Source of the DNA: Panaeolus papilionaceus
Lineage: Eukaryota; Basidiomycota; Agaricomycetes; Agaricales
Direction of reading: 5' to 3'
Assembly: GCA_015501605.1 (NCBI GenBank)
Contig: JADNRZ010000003.1
Location: 2,294,001-2,358,000 of the forward strand
Length of the DNA: 64,000 nucleotides
Position 1 is the stretch's first letter. Every line of letters starts with the position of its first letter. The translations under genes and the position numbers were made by a program. This document shows, piece after piece, positions 1 through 11,408 of the stretch. The notes under the pieces were generated by a model. It was not told where the DNA came from. It was given only the letters and a program-made list of their open reading frames with translations, and searched no databases.

Positions 1-138
1 GAGACGGTATACATTTTGGAAAGTTTAGGTGTTGTAATTATAAACACGGACGACAAGTTAATAAACGGAAGGGATTTTGACGAAAACGTAGGGAGAGATA
101 AAAAAAATTAAACAAGAAACTGCAACGTCGTAGATACC

Positions 139-798
139 TCACTCAACCACCTCCTCGACTCTCGGATCAATCTTCACAACAGGCTGCCAATAGTTTCCGA
201 AGATGTTGGTCAACCCAACGACAATAATCTGATCACGGTGGACCTTTCCCGGCCCAATTTCGAACTTCGTTCCCCGAATGACATGAGGAACAGGCATCCT
301 TGCAACCTCTCGGAACCACATATCAAAAGCGTGCGTCACTTGCTCGAGGAGCTTCGAACGTGTGTTCCCGTAACCGCTCAATGAGATGACAGGGTAGACC
401 AATGGGCGGTATCCAGGCCACTATATCATAGAACAATCCAAGAGGTCGATGTCAGTACTACAAATTTACCAAGGTAGGATAAACCACAATTGACTCACCG
501 AAATGACCAACTTCATAATCCCAGGTCCATTACTATTCAACTTCTCAAAAAAGGTATCCCAGTCACGAAGGAACAGAACGCGCTGCAGGTCTGTACGAAG
601 ATCCTGCATGAACACGCCCGACGTGGGGTAGCTGGGCGTGTTGGGGAAGTTGAAGACGCGGGAGTAGTCAAAAGTGATAATGAAGGGCGTACCGGGTGGG
701 TGTACCTGCCCACTGGGGGCACTGAAGGGTTCGTGTTCGAGTGCGTATGGTTCAAGGCTTGTGCGAGGTGTAGCGCAGGTATCAATGCTGGGGTTCAT
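139..798 (-). CDS. Unknown Agaricomycete protein, family U1 (copy 1)
   Basis: Two exons, 798..499 and 420..139 (intron 421..498, GTGAGT donor, TATAG acceptor, phase 0), give 193 residues. The start is the ATG at 798; upstream codons in frame are not ATG. I do not recognise a named domain. The N-terminal 40 residues are Pro/Ser/Thr-rich; after that comes a compact region with GVFMQDL, a WPGY motif directly after the intron, HVIRGTKFEIG and a C-terminal WQPVVKI strand-like stretch. A diverged paralogue lies at 15.0-15.7 kb and shares GVxMQDL, WPGY, HxxRG and WQxxxxI with the intron at exactly the same place, so this is a real gene family. No signal peptide or membrane segment is visible. Function unknown. 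Confidence 0.72.
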
Positions 799-2401
799 TA
801 ATATTGAAGCTTGGATGAGGGTTGCAGTGAGTGGGGTGGGGTTCACGATTCAAGTTGAGAGGAGCAGCTGCTGACTCGATGCGCTGGGTCAGAGGCCCAT
901 CTTATATACGAAGCCTGTATATTGTGTCCAGTAAACGCGTTGTATATTCTCGCATTGCTTTAATTATAAAGGCGGTAGTTGTTGAATGGTAGAGTGACAG
1001 TGCAAGCTGAGGATGGTAGACACAGTGACGTGAAGCCATAAAAGGAAGGACGGCTGGGAAGGTAGGTCGGGCGCTCAGCATGAAGGCTTGTGCTTTCGCT
1101 GCTCTAAAGACTGTCGTAGCAAGTAACACGCGTTTTGCTCCCCATCGATCAGGGTTTCAGTGTCTGAAAAACTAATTCTGACCTTGAACCTTCAACTTTG
1201 TGACGACAAGAAACACATCTGCATACTCCAAAATCTTCGTTCGAGGCTCAATGAAAGAAAACAACGCGAGTTCAACTAACCATACAGCAACTCTGTTTGG
1301 TCCAGCGTTTCAGGCCGGCGCTACTGTGCTTACTGAATTTGGGCAGAGGTCGCAGAGCTCTCTTCAAATAAACCCCAATAAGTAAAAGCAAGATGATAAA
1401 AAATGGGAGCTGAAATCTAAATTAGCTGGTTAAAGGTAGTAACTGTAGGAATATCAACGTTCGAAAGTGTAGTATATAGAATTAAGGGAGGGATCAAAAC
1501 CAAAGAAAAGTTTGATGAATTTACTTACGAAATAATGGGAACACAACTTGCAAGCTATGGTCCAGAGCTACAATCTGATAATGCAAAGCCACTGTCAAGA
1601 ACTGTGTTGTAACAACGCGCTTTATCCGCTTTCCCGTCCCCATCTCCGATACATTACATACGTCACCGCCCAATGCGTGACCCTGGACCCCCTCCTGCAT
1701 CATCACGTCCTCTATCATTGTTTCTGCCTGTAACTCAATCATATCATTATAATTATTCTCGCCCAGTGGCCACTCGGGTCTTTATTTCGAATCTCATTCT
1801 TCGTTGTTCACCCTCCCTCCATTACGATAACCTCTATCTGTCGTGAAAAGAAGTAGCGATCCAACTCCGAGTCATGCGGGAGAATTTAATTGGAAGCACG
1901 CCACGGGGACATTGAACTCACATCCTTTTGGGACGCTTGAGAAGCAGATAACCGAAATGAACGGGTGCCTTTCAGGGAAGCCTGATTTTCAGCAGGACGA
2001 TGTCATGATCCACAACGCGCACAAAACGTGGTCGTCGGAGAAGATGAAAACCGAGGGATTTGAACACGTAAAGAGGAGCCTCGCGTGCGATGTGCTTACG
2101 TGTCTTGACGCGTTTTTGTTTAATTGAGGGTGACGGTGTTTGGTTGCGTCAAACCCCGTCACTTGACAATTGTACCCGGCGGTGCAGCAGTGTGTTGATT
2201 GAAAGGGTCATTGTAAACGAACTTGACTCGTTGGCCATGTGTCTTTCATTCTTTCCTCCTGGTTCTTTCATTCTTGCTTTTGTTCCTTGATCATTACCTG
2301 ATTATACGTGACAACAAACCCTTAAACTTGGCTTAAACTGAGGACACTAAACGAGGATGTTATCGTTCCTCTTTTCTGAACACCAACAACAACAGGAATC
2401 C
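799..2401. other. Intergenic stretch, no gene seen
   Basis: Only short open frames without splice partners, motifs or family resemblance occur here. It holds the divergent upstream regions of the gene ending at 139 and of the F-box gene starting at 2489. Confidence 0.5.
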
Positions 2402-2488
2402 GTAAGTTTCTGCTTCCTATCATCCATCTACTGCACGATCTGAGCCAATTACTTACATTTACCTACCTTTTCCACTCACCAGAACATC

Positions 2489-5400
2489 ATGGGTCCCCCA
2501 CCCCCATCCACAACGTCCACGCCACCCCCTCACGCCACCGTCCTCCCCCCGGACATCATCGACACCATCCTCACCTTCAACGACCCAGCGAGCATCAAAA
2601 CCCTCTCCCTCCTCAGTCGTTCCTTCCGGCACTCCGCCATCCGGCACCTCTTCGCGAGTGTACACGTATTTGAGAGCCCTGGGTCCTCATTCTCCTCCCT
2701 CACTGCGCCGCTGGTGGGGCCTATTGCGCAGGTACTCGTCGGGTCTGGATCGGGGTCAGAGTTGGGTGCGACCAAGGCCAGCAAGGAAGGAGAGAGGAGA
2801 CAGCTGAATCTGCCTCGGAAAGGTGCCACTCCCGGGGATTTGAAGTCGTTCTTTGAGAGGAACCCCCATGTCCTCCCGTGTGTGAAGCGGTTAAACGTGC
2901 ACCTTGACCCTGCGTTTTTTCCGTGGTTGTGGGGGGTGTTGAAGTCGCCGTTGGGGTTGGGGAAGGGGAAGGGGAAGTCCAGATCCAGTGATGCCATTGA
3001 TGAGGAAGCCAGCGACGATGATGTTGAAGAAGACGACGACGAATGGTCCTTCCTCACCCTACTCTCTAACCTTACCACTCTCCAACTCTACACCCCCAAA
3101 GATAAAATCGTGGCCTACCACGACCTCCACGCTGGCCTACGTAAACGGCTACCTCTGCTCTATCCGAACCTGGAGGGCCTGTATATTAGTGGTATCAGGG
3201 ACTTTGCACTGCGGGATCTGGAGCGGTGTGAGCGACTGAGTGCGTTGGCGTTTTCAAGGGTGTTTTGGACGGTTGAGTGGCATGGGATTGGTGGTGGCAT
3301 TCCGCAAGTAAAAGGAAAGGGGAAGGGGAAGGGGAAGGAGAGGGAAGTGCAGAGAAGAAGTGGTCCTTCAACGTCTGCATCAGCATCGGTTAGCAAAACA
3401 AGCACGGCACTCTCGCATCGCACCCATACTTCGCGTTCATCCTTCCATCGCCCCCGTCTATCGTATTCATCCTCTCTCACACCATTCTCATCCCTTGATG
3501 CAGACGCAGAGTCGGACGTGCCATCCCATCCTAACGCGCTGCATTACATCCACATCGACCTATGCGGTGCCGGGCCCATCTTGGAGTGGCTTGACTCCTC
3601 CCCATCTGCGGTGGACTTGGGGCGTGCAGGATCAGCGAGTGTCACTCCAGCGCGTACAGGGCCTGCAAGTTTAGAACAGACCTGGCACGTCTCTATCGAG
3701 ATGGGCGACATGTGGGGCGGGAGGTATGTGAGAGAGATACTCGGAAGGGTGAGGGAGAGGGTGGAGATGTTGAGTTTTGATATGGGGAGGAGCAGTGAGT
3801 GTATTTCATTGGTCCCATCTCGTTTATTCTTGTTCTATTGTTCGTTTCTCCTCTGAATTCCTTATGATTCCCCGGACGCTATACTGTGATCTTGTTCTAT
3901 TCCTTGCCTGCAATCGTTTCCACTGTTATACTTGGCCTCGGACGCATGTTGTTGCGTCAACCTTTCCGTTCATTTCACTTTGCACTTTTCGTTTCTTTTT
4001 TTTTTTGTTGCGCTTTTTTCTGGTCTACTTTTCGTTTTGTGCGCATGCGAAGGACTCGCCTGGTGGTTCGCGTTCTCGTTTTATCTTATCACTCACTTGG
4101 GACGTCCAGTGCACGACATAAACTCGAATCTCTCTATTCTACTCTTATGTGCTCCTATTTCTTCACTTCATTTTTTCGTTGTTGTTTCCCACTATGTCTC
4201 GGCTCTTCTCGAGCTTGAAGCGTTTTCGTCTTCGTTTTGGGCCTTTCTTAGCATCCACTCTCTCTTTTGCGACACAAGACGCACCATGGATTGGCTCAAT
4301 ATCGCGTTATTTTGGACTCGGACTTGGTTCGACCGTGATTGATTGAAGAGTGGTGGTTCTCATTCGTTCGTCCAGCACTTCATTTTTTCCATTTTCCCTC
4401 TTTCTTGACTTCCATCTGCCAACCATGCCGTTTGGAGGGTGAGCGACGGTGAAGCACTCACTTTATCGTCGGTCTTTGGTGCCCCGCCTTTCGATGGCAT
4501 TGGTTGTCGGGAGCCATTCATTCCTGTTAGTGGCGCCCATTGCATCTCATACACTTCTTTGTGTTTCCCTGGACCTGCTTGCATATCTCTAGGCGCTTCG
4601 CTCTCTGATTCTGCGCTTGCCTGTAGATGGCTGCTCAAGTGTAATTGCTCTGCCCATCTTTTCTTTTTTGTCCTTTTACATCTCAACTACATTTGAGGGC
4701 GCATCCATATACCCTATTTTCATTTCCAATTCCTTTATCCAACCTTACTTTGATGGAATCAATTACTTACCCACCTCTACGCAGAATTCTACACCTACAA
4801 CCTCCAGAACGAATCATATATCACGAACGGGCCTATCCAAATCAACCTTCTCCCCCGACGTCCGCCACCACCCACATCCCAAAACCAACCTTATTCCAAT
4901 ACGTATCCGTACCCCAACACAGACGGTGTAGCAACCCAACCCAATTCACCTACCACCCCCTCTTCATCTCCCGCCATTCCCTCCTTCCACCCATCACACA
5001 TCGCCAACCCCGCGCCGAACCCAGCCTCATATACCACCTTCCCCTCTCTTGGACTCATTTCATTCCGCCGTACTTCGATCCATTTCAACGACACGTTTTC
5101 GGTACCTGCGTCGCCGGATTTCGATGACTTCGAGGGTGGATTGAATCAAGTGAGAGGAGCGGGGAGGTTGGGGAGGTTTTATACGAGTCATGTTCCCGAG
5201 ATTGTGGGGGTGCTTAGAGCACTGGGGAGGAGTTATTTGTATCGGGGACGTGGGCATGGTGGGATGACGAACGGCGCACATATGGGGAGTGCGCAACCGG
5301 GGAGAGGCAATAGTATCCATCTGATCCTCATTAACCTGGAATTCGACTGTTTCGAAACGGATGTGGGGAGGGTGAATTGGGATGACCTCGTTAACATTCT

Positions 5401-6166
5401 ATCACCCTCTTCGGCCAATTATGCATTCGGGCATGGCATGACGTCCACTGGACTCCGATTCGAAGATGGGGAAAACGACGATGATTTCGTTCATCCTCAC
5501 CACGCTCACAACACTCATAACGTGCACCTCCCTTCAGCGCATGCAGGCGCCCTCACGCCTGACTCTGACCTCTTCCCAGAACTCCAACACGTCATATTGA
5601 GGGTTGGATGGTCGCAGCGGGTGAGAGGGGTTGTGAGGGGGGGAGACGAGGAGCTGGTGAGGTTGGTGAGGAGGGCGATTGAGGGGATGGTGGAGTTGAG
5701 TCCTGTGTCGCCTGTTGTGAGGGTTAGGGAGCGGGAGAGAAGGAGAAGTATGGGGTCGAGTGTAGGTGGAGGTTTGGGTGCTGGTTCGAGTATGAGTGGT
5801 CGACGGAGGGGTAGCGGTAATAGTGCGACTGCCAGTGGGGGGTTGACGACGCATCGAGGTGGGATATATGAAGACGATCGTGATGATGCGTCTTCGGAGA
5901 TGGACTGGGAGTATTCATCGGATCACTGTTCATCGGATATCGAGGTTGATTATGAGAGTATCAATGGTACTGAGGGTGAAGGTGAAGGTGAGGGGAGAAC
6001 GTGGAGTGTGGAACCGATGGGTGGGTGGGATGCCTATTATGATGATGTGGATGAGTGTGTGGAGGGTGGTTCTGGGGGATGTGGGGGAAACCAGAGGAGG
6101 GGGAGAGGGAGAGTGGGCGTTGATGTTCCCGTTGGAGGTGAGGATGTCGAGTTTTTCTTAAGTTAG
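2489..6166 (+). CDS. Large F-box protein, probably two coding exons
   Basis: A 5'UTR intron (2402..2482, GTAAGT...CCAG) ends six bases before the ATG. Exon 1 (2489 to about 3794) starts with a Pro-rich leader and an F-box at about residues 18-60 (LPPDIIDTILTF...LSLLSRSFRHSAIRHLF). F-box proteins act as substrate receptors of SCF ubiquitin ligases by binding Skp1. Acidic and KGKGKGK low-complexity linkers follow. The frame closes at 3856, but GTGAGT at 3795 with the acceptor at about 4784 (CTACGCAG) joins in frame to a second long exon that has no start codon of its own and continues to 6166, giving about 895 residues. That implies a ~990-nt T-rich intron, unusually long here. The alternative is two genes, the second with an unseen 5' exon. 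The F-box call is firm; the join is moderate. Confidence 0.6.
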
Positions 6167-6645
6167 TGGATTTAGGCCGATGCTTAGTAGGTTATCGTAT
6201 GGACACGATGTCGAATTTATGTATACAGTTTTATATCGTTCTTTGAAGTGATATTTGGGCAAAACAAACGCAAGTACATGTAGGTCATGGCCCTCATCCA
6301 AGCCTTGATTATCCATGAATTTCATCACTAAAGTACAACCCCAAAACGATATACTCCCCACATATCTAATGGTGTCGCCACACAACCAGGCTCACCAACG
6401 CGACATCATCGCACTCCGAAACTATCCTCGCATGCGTCGATATGTCAGCCACCCCCTTGTCAGGAAAATTACAATAGCTCGCGAGTCCACACGACACGTG
6501 TAAATATTGGCCATGGTGCAGGGACGCTATCTTTGCGCTATCTTCTCAGCCATCAACACTACTACTAGCCTTCGTGGAATTCGTAGTTCAGACTCGTTTC
6601 ACTACTCTAACCACTACGCTAATTCTACTCACTGGCTGTAATACC
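6167..6645. other. Intergenic, promoter side of GTPase A1
   Basis: No coding signal. Holds the 3' end of the F-box gene and the upstream region of the following GTPase. Confidence 0.5.
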
Positions 6646-8026
6646 ATGGAGAATCTGAAGAACATCGAGGTTACCGGCGAAATCTCTCTTCAGCCTTATG
6701 AGTCCGTCAGTGACGAAGATCACCACTCTGGAGGTGGACGTTTTGTGGTTCTGTGGGTATTCTGTTTTACTTGACTTTCAAAGCATACACCCCTGAAATA
6801 CATATTCGTACCTAGAATTTTGGGACCCACCGGAGCCGGAAAAAGTAGCGTAAGTGGAGTGTCCTGTGATTCATCTGCGACGGTGTATGCAATATACCCC
6901 CTTTATCCCCACTTGATATCAAGTTTGTAGAAGCCCTCGCAGGACCGTCGCAAACTTTGTCACTGAGTAGCGATAAACTCGCTGGCTATACTCAGCACAT
7001 CAGCGCGTTCAGGGTGGTCAACGCAAACGTGCGTAGAGGTCCACTCTATCTCGTCGACACCCCAGGATTTTCGGACAGCAAATTCTCGGAGAAAGAGATT
7101 CTCGACATGGTGAATACTTGGGTAGCTCTGAAGGGGTGAGCCATTGGAATACTCTCTTAGTGAATGATCAGCCAAACTATTGTCCGATTAGGCTACCACA
7201 GGTCAATAGAATTCTATATCTTATCCCCATCAACGGAACAAGATTACCGGGAACGAGGCGGAAAACAATGGAAATGTTCATAACGTTTCTCAAGTCATCC
7301 ACGCATCCCAATGAGAACGGAGTCAGGCGCTTAACATTCGTAACCACTATGTGGGATACGCTATACGGCGAACAAGCACTCAGGCGTGGACAATCAAACT
7401 TCGAGGAGTTGCGCGATAAGCAGTTAAAGGTATTGATTGATTCACTGGCTGTCAACAACTGACACATATTTATTCAGCTTTTCATCGACGGCGGTGCTAA
7501 GATCGAGAAATTTCCGAACACCCAGTTGTCCGCAATACAGATCTTGGACGCAGGCGTGGTATTTGGCGACACCACACAATTTACCGACCTGCGGTTTCGC
7601 ACACCACAGCTTTACCGAGATCTATGTGAGCGGGTCGAGAACGCTCTTCAGGAAAGGAAGAACATCGAAGATGACTTGACCCAATCTGAAGTTCAGACCA
7701 ACCTAAATCTGCGAAACATTTTGGAGAGCACTTTCCGTGAAAAGGACGAAATTTTGACCAAGTTTACCAGACAACTTCTCGACTACGGAGACCCTCCTGA
7801 AGGTTTTGAGGGTTGGGCACAGCACCTTCGTCAGGAAATCAATATCGTCGAGGCAACCAATGCTCCAGTTCTCGAACAGGGTCCCACAGAACCCGAATTG
7901 ATATTGGCTCCCATCGTAAACCCAGAGCGTCATGCCTCATCGAAGGCCATTCTGAAAGAAAATGCTCGTCGCACGCTGGAAGGAGCAATGCGGCCCTGGA
8001 AGAAATGGTTTGGGTCAAAGCGCTAA
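6646..8026 (+). CDS. Fungal P-loop GTPase, subfamily A (A1)
   Basis: Five exons: 6646..6752, 6816..6849, 6924..7135, 7210..7429, 7478..8026 (373 aa; intron phases 2,0,2,0). The G1 motif GPTGAGKS (about residues 39-46) is encoded by the 34-nt second exon. G3 is DTPG (92-95). The G4 position holds TTMWD (163-167) in place of the usual N/TKxD. The C-terminal half is charged and predicted coiled coil (NALQERKNIEDDL...), ending in a basic aromatic tail WFGSKR. It resembles the AIG1/septin-like TRAFAC GTPases that are common but uncharacterised in Agaricomycetes. No signal peptide or membrane helix, so presumably cytosolic. A tandem paralogue follows at 9592 with the same exon layout. Family call firm, role unknown. 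Confidence 0.85.
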
Positions 8027-9591
8027 ATTGTTCTCTGGACTTGCGGTGCAGTTCCGGCTCATTTCCATTTCTAATTAGCATTTGCCCTTCACCTACACTT
8101 CCTCTCTGAGTAGCCCAGGTGTCTACTGTACTGGTATGGTCATTACACATTCGGCACCGTATGTCCCTCTCTATCTACGTCGTAGTGACCCACCTCTTAC
8201 TGGGGTGTCCCCCCCCCCCTTTTTCTATATTTAAATGTCATAAAATAATTGCTACCCCATGACAGAGACTAACCCGAAGGAACTTGTAGCAGCAGCCTAT
8301 GTATAGTGGGCCATAACTCTTACAAACTCTCAGATGATGATTGATGACTAGCGGCGGACGCGGACAATGGTGTTGTCTGTATATCCAACGCCATGGGCAT
8401 CAGCCTTTCTCTAAACCAGGTTCTTGTTGTTCAACGTTCAACGTTCAACTACCATGGCGTCCAGCTCCCCCCTTTCAAGCTTGTTCATTCAAATCCTTCA
8501 TTCAAGTCTGTAAATCCCATCCTCGTTTTTTCTGTCATGTTACTTTCCTTCTATTTGATGATAACTGTCGCTCTACTGACTTCCAAAGCTGAGTACAACG
8601 ATAGGAACCTGGTCTAAGCTCTCTTGACCTATCCACTTTTTAGAGGCACTTGAACGCCTAATTTGCTCTAATAACCTGGGTTTTTATTGCTTCTCAGCCC
8701 TGGCACCTCACATCAGGATGTTCTGGTACCCGCTACCACCGAGCCCCTATTGTTTCTGTTTCTGTTCTGTTCTCGTGGTTCACATACGATTTTGGTTAAC
8801 TCAATGCTCACATATCCATTGTTGGCAGCTGTGGGCGCTCTTTATCTCACTCTTTCTGATCAGCATTAACCCCCGTTCTCATCAACACCATCACCAACAG
8901 GGCAAAGAGCTTCGTCGAGGGCGAGAGCCGTCATTACGATGTCTGTATGCGTATATATTAACTGATGCTCCATTTTCTCGTTTCATTGACCCAGGCTCTC
9001 TCCTTAGGTCTTAATCTTACGAGTTGTATCAATCTCAATATCATTTCCCACCTCTGCTACGAGCGATTCAACACATATTACCTCCATTTATTGACACGCA
9101 TGCATGAAACTCTAGGTGATTAATGTAGCAATTCCCCCTTCTAACTTTAATGTTTGTCGTCTCTACCCACTCACCCAGTCTAGAACCGTCATCGTCGTCA
9201 TCCCCAATCGCGAGCCGGCAACCGGAACGAGGGGCACGATACTTTGCTCTACTACCCTCCTGCTACCACTTTACCGAGCCGTGTTGAGCCGCACGATTTC
9301 TATTCTTATCAATATTGTCTTCACCTGCAAGATAAGTCACATCTCGACTAATATTAGCACCAGTGCAATCCCAGGCATGTCCCATATCCAGCCAGGCCCT
9401 GCAAGACCGCCGTCCTGTGCTACACACGTGTGAACCTCTGAAGCATAATCGATTGATCATCAAGTCGCAATAAATACACTCTTTGCTTGACCCTGACCTA
9501 TCTTCTGGTCTTCGCGGAAGCTCAGGCGCATTCCTTTTATCAATCATACTCTCTCCAACTGTCACATTCACTCAATACCCATAACACCATC
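8027..9591. other. Intergenic between tandem GTPases
   Basis: No coding exon with splice support was found. Contains a poly-C run (about 8209-8219) and CT-rich stretches consistent with the promoter and 5'UTR of the next gene. Confidence 0.45.
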
Positions 9592-11019
9592 ATGGAGCAT
9601 CCGGACAATATCAACGTTACTGGAGACATATCTCTCGAGCCCTATGAATCCGTTAGCCATGAAGAGCACAGTCGTGGAAGTGGACGTTTTGTGGTTCTGT
9701 GAGGATCTGATATCGATATACCACCAATTACACATTCGTCAACTATTTTGTAGGATTTTAGGTCCTACTGGAGCGGGCAAAAGTAGCGTGAGTGCCGCTC
9801 GTTCTTTCGATCTGTCATCCAGGCTCACCTGATAATTCACTATCATCGCCCTACACGTCAAGTTTGTGGAAGCCCTAGCAGGACCGTCGCAAAATATGTC
9901 ACTGAGTAGCAATCAACTCGCTGGCTACACTCAACAAATCTCAGCATTCAGACTGGTTAATACCAACCTGCTCGGAGGCCCGCTCTATCTCGCAGACACC
10001 CCTGGATTCGCCGATACCCAGTTTTCGGAGAGGGAAATCATGGACATGACACGCGATTGGCTGAAGAAAGAAGGGTAAGTTATTCGAACACGCTCCGTAT
10101 CTGTTCACACCTCAAGACGTTGGGCCCATCAGTTTACCATATGTGCATAGGATCTTGTATCTTACCCCGATTAACGGGACACGACTGGCTGGGACCAAGC
10201 GAAAAACGATAGAAATGCTCACAGCGTTTCTCAAGGGAAACAACGATTCTGAGAGCGGACTCCAACGCCTATCATTTGTAACCACTATGTGGGATACGCT
10301 GTCCAGCGAACGAGCTCACAGACGGGCACAATCAAATTTCGAGCAATTATGTGACAAGTACTTGAAGGTATTAAAGCACTTTAGATTTCCAGCTATTCAT
10401 TAAGATTGAGACCTACTGACATAATCGTTGACAGGAATTTATTGATCATGGTGCTCAAATCGAGAAATTTACAAACACTAAGTATTCTGCAATGAAGATC
10501 TTGAACGCAGGGGTTGTACCTAACCACAGCGTGCCTTTCACTGGTCTGAACTATCGCTCACCACAATTATATCGGGACCTACATGAGCGGATTGAGAACG
10601 CTCTCCAGGAGAAGAGAAATATTGAAGAAGACCTAGCCCAACACGAGGCTCGGACTAACCCAAGCCTACGGGAAATTCTGGAACGAAATCTCAACAAAAA
10701 TGAAGAAATATTGGCCAAATTTGTTAGGCAGTTTGACGATTTTGGAGAATTGCCTGGCCTTGAAGATGCAGCAGGACGACTACGCCAAGAGATTGATGTT
10801 ACTCTCAAGCGTCCCTCACGCATGCGTTCGATGCTCGAACCAGAACCACAGCAACCACCCCCAGATCTAGACTCCCTGCTTCCAGAGCCCAAATTAGTGT
10901 CAACCTCGATTACGACCCCGGAGCGTCATGTGCCACGTACCGCAGTTAGGGATTTACCTCGTCGCATTTGGGAAGAAGCAAAGGCTCTCCGGGAGAAATG
11001 GTTTACATCCAAGCGCTGA
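9592..11019 (+). CDS. Fungal P-loop GTPase, subfamily A (A2)
   Basis: Exons 9592..9698, 9754..9787, 9863..10074, 10151..10367, 10435..11019 (384 aa). The first three exons have exactly the lengths of A1 (107, 34, 212 nt) and all phases match. G1 is GPTGAGKS (39-46, on the 34-nt exon), G3 DTPG (about 92-95), G4-like TTMWD (about 162-166). The C-terminal region has the same predicted coiled coil, then a Pro/Gln-rich insertion absent from A1, then the shared end PERH...WFTSKR. Both the extension and the intron sequences have diverged from A1, so the duplication is not very recent. Nucleotide binding looks intact. Likely a cytosolic GTPase of unknown role. Confidence 0.86.
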
Positions 11020-11247
11020 GCTTCACCAGCATTTCAACTTCCCATGTAGCTAATCACTCCTGTCTCTTGTCACCTACCCCTCATTTCCATTACGCTGTAA
11101 TACAATAACTCGTCATGTCCCTGCACAGAACTGAAATCACCGTTAACAGATCTCAAAGAGGTTGTTGTTTTGAGCACTTCGAGATTGTTACGTCAAATTT
11201 GAGCTGTACCCGACGTTTTCTACCTAACTTCACCATTCGCCATCCGT

Positions 11248-11364
11248 GCTGGAATGGCCGAGTCGTTAAGGCGAGTGATTTGAACTCTTGGGCTTTAAAA
11301 CCAGTTCAATCTCAAATTCATCACTTGGTGTTTCACCGCGTAGGTTCAAATCCTGCTTCCAGCG
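11248..11364 (+). tRNA. tRNA-Ser(TGA) with intron
   Basis: Acceptor stem GCTGGAA / TTCCAGC pairs perfectly. D arm GCC...GGC; anticodon stem AGTGA / TCACT with loop TTTGAA plus an intron after position 37; long variable arm GGTG-TTT-CACC typical of Ser; T arm GTAGG-TTCAAAT-CCTGC. Anticodon TGA. A T6 pol III terminator follows at about 11366. A repetitive element starts 44 bp downstream. Confidence 0.88.
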
Positions 11365-11408
11365 AATTTTTTGATGGTTGTGATAATCGGTTCGAGCACA
11401 ACTTCGAC

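Noticed and set aside
902..1129. 75-residue minus-strand frame
   Set aside because: No start context, splice sites, motif or paralogue.
3777..4342. Overlapping frames rich in Phe/Leu/Ser
   Set aside because: These are frames in a T-rich tract (probable intron); they overlap each other and show no membrane-protein pattern beyond base composition.
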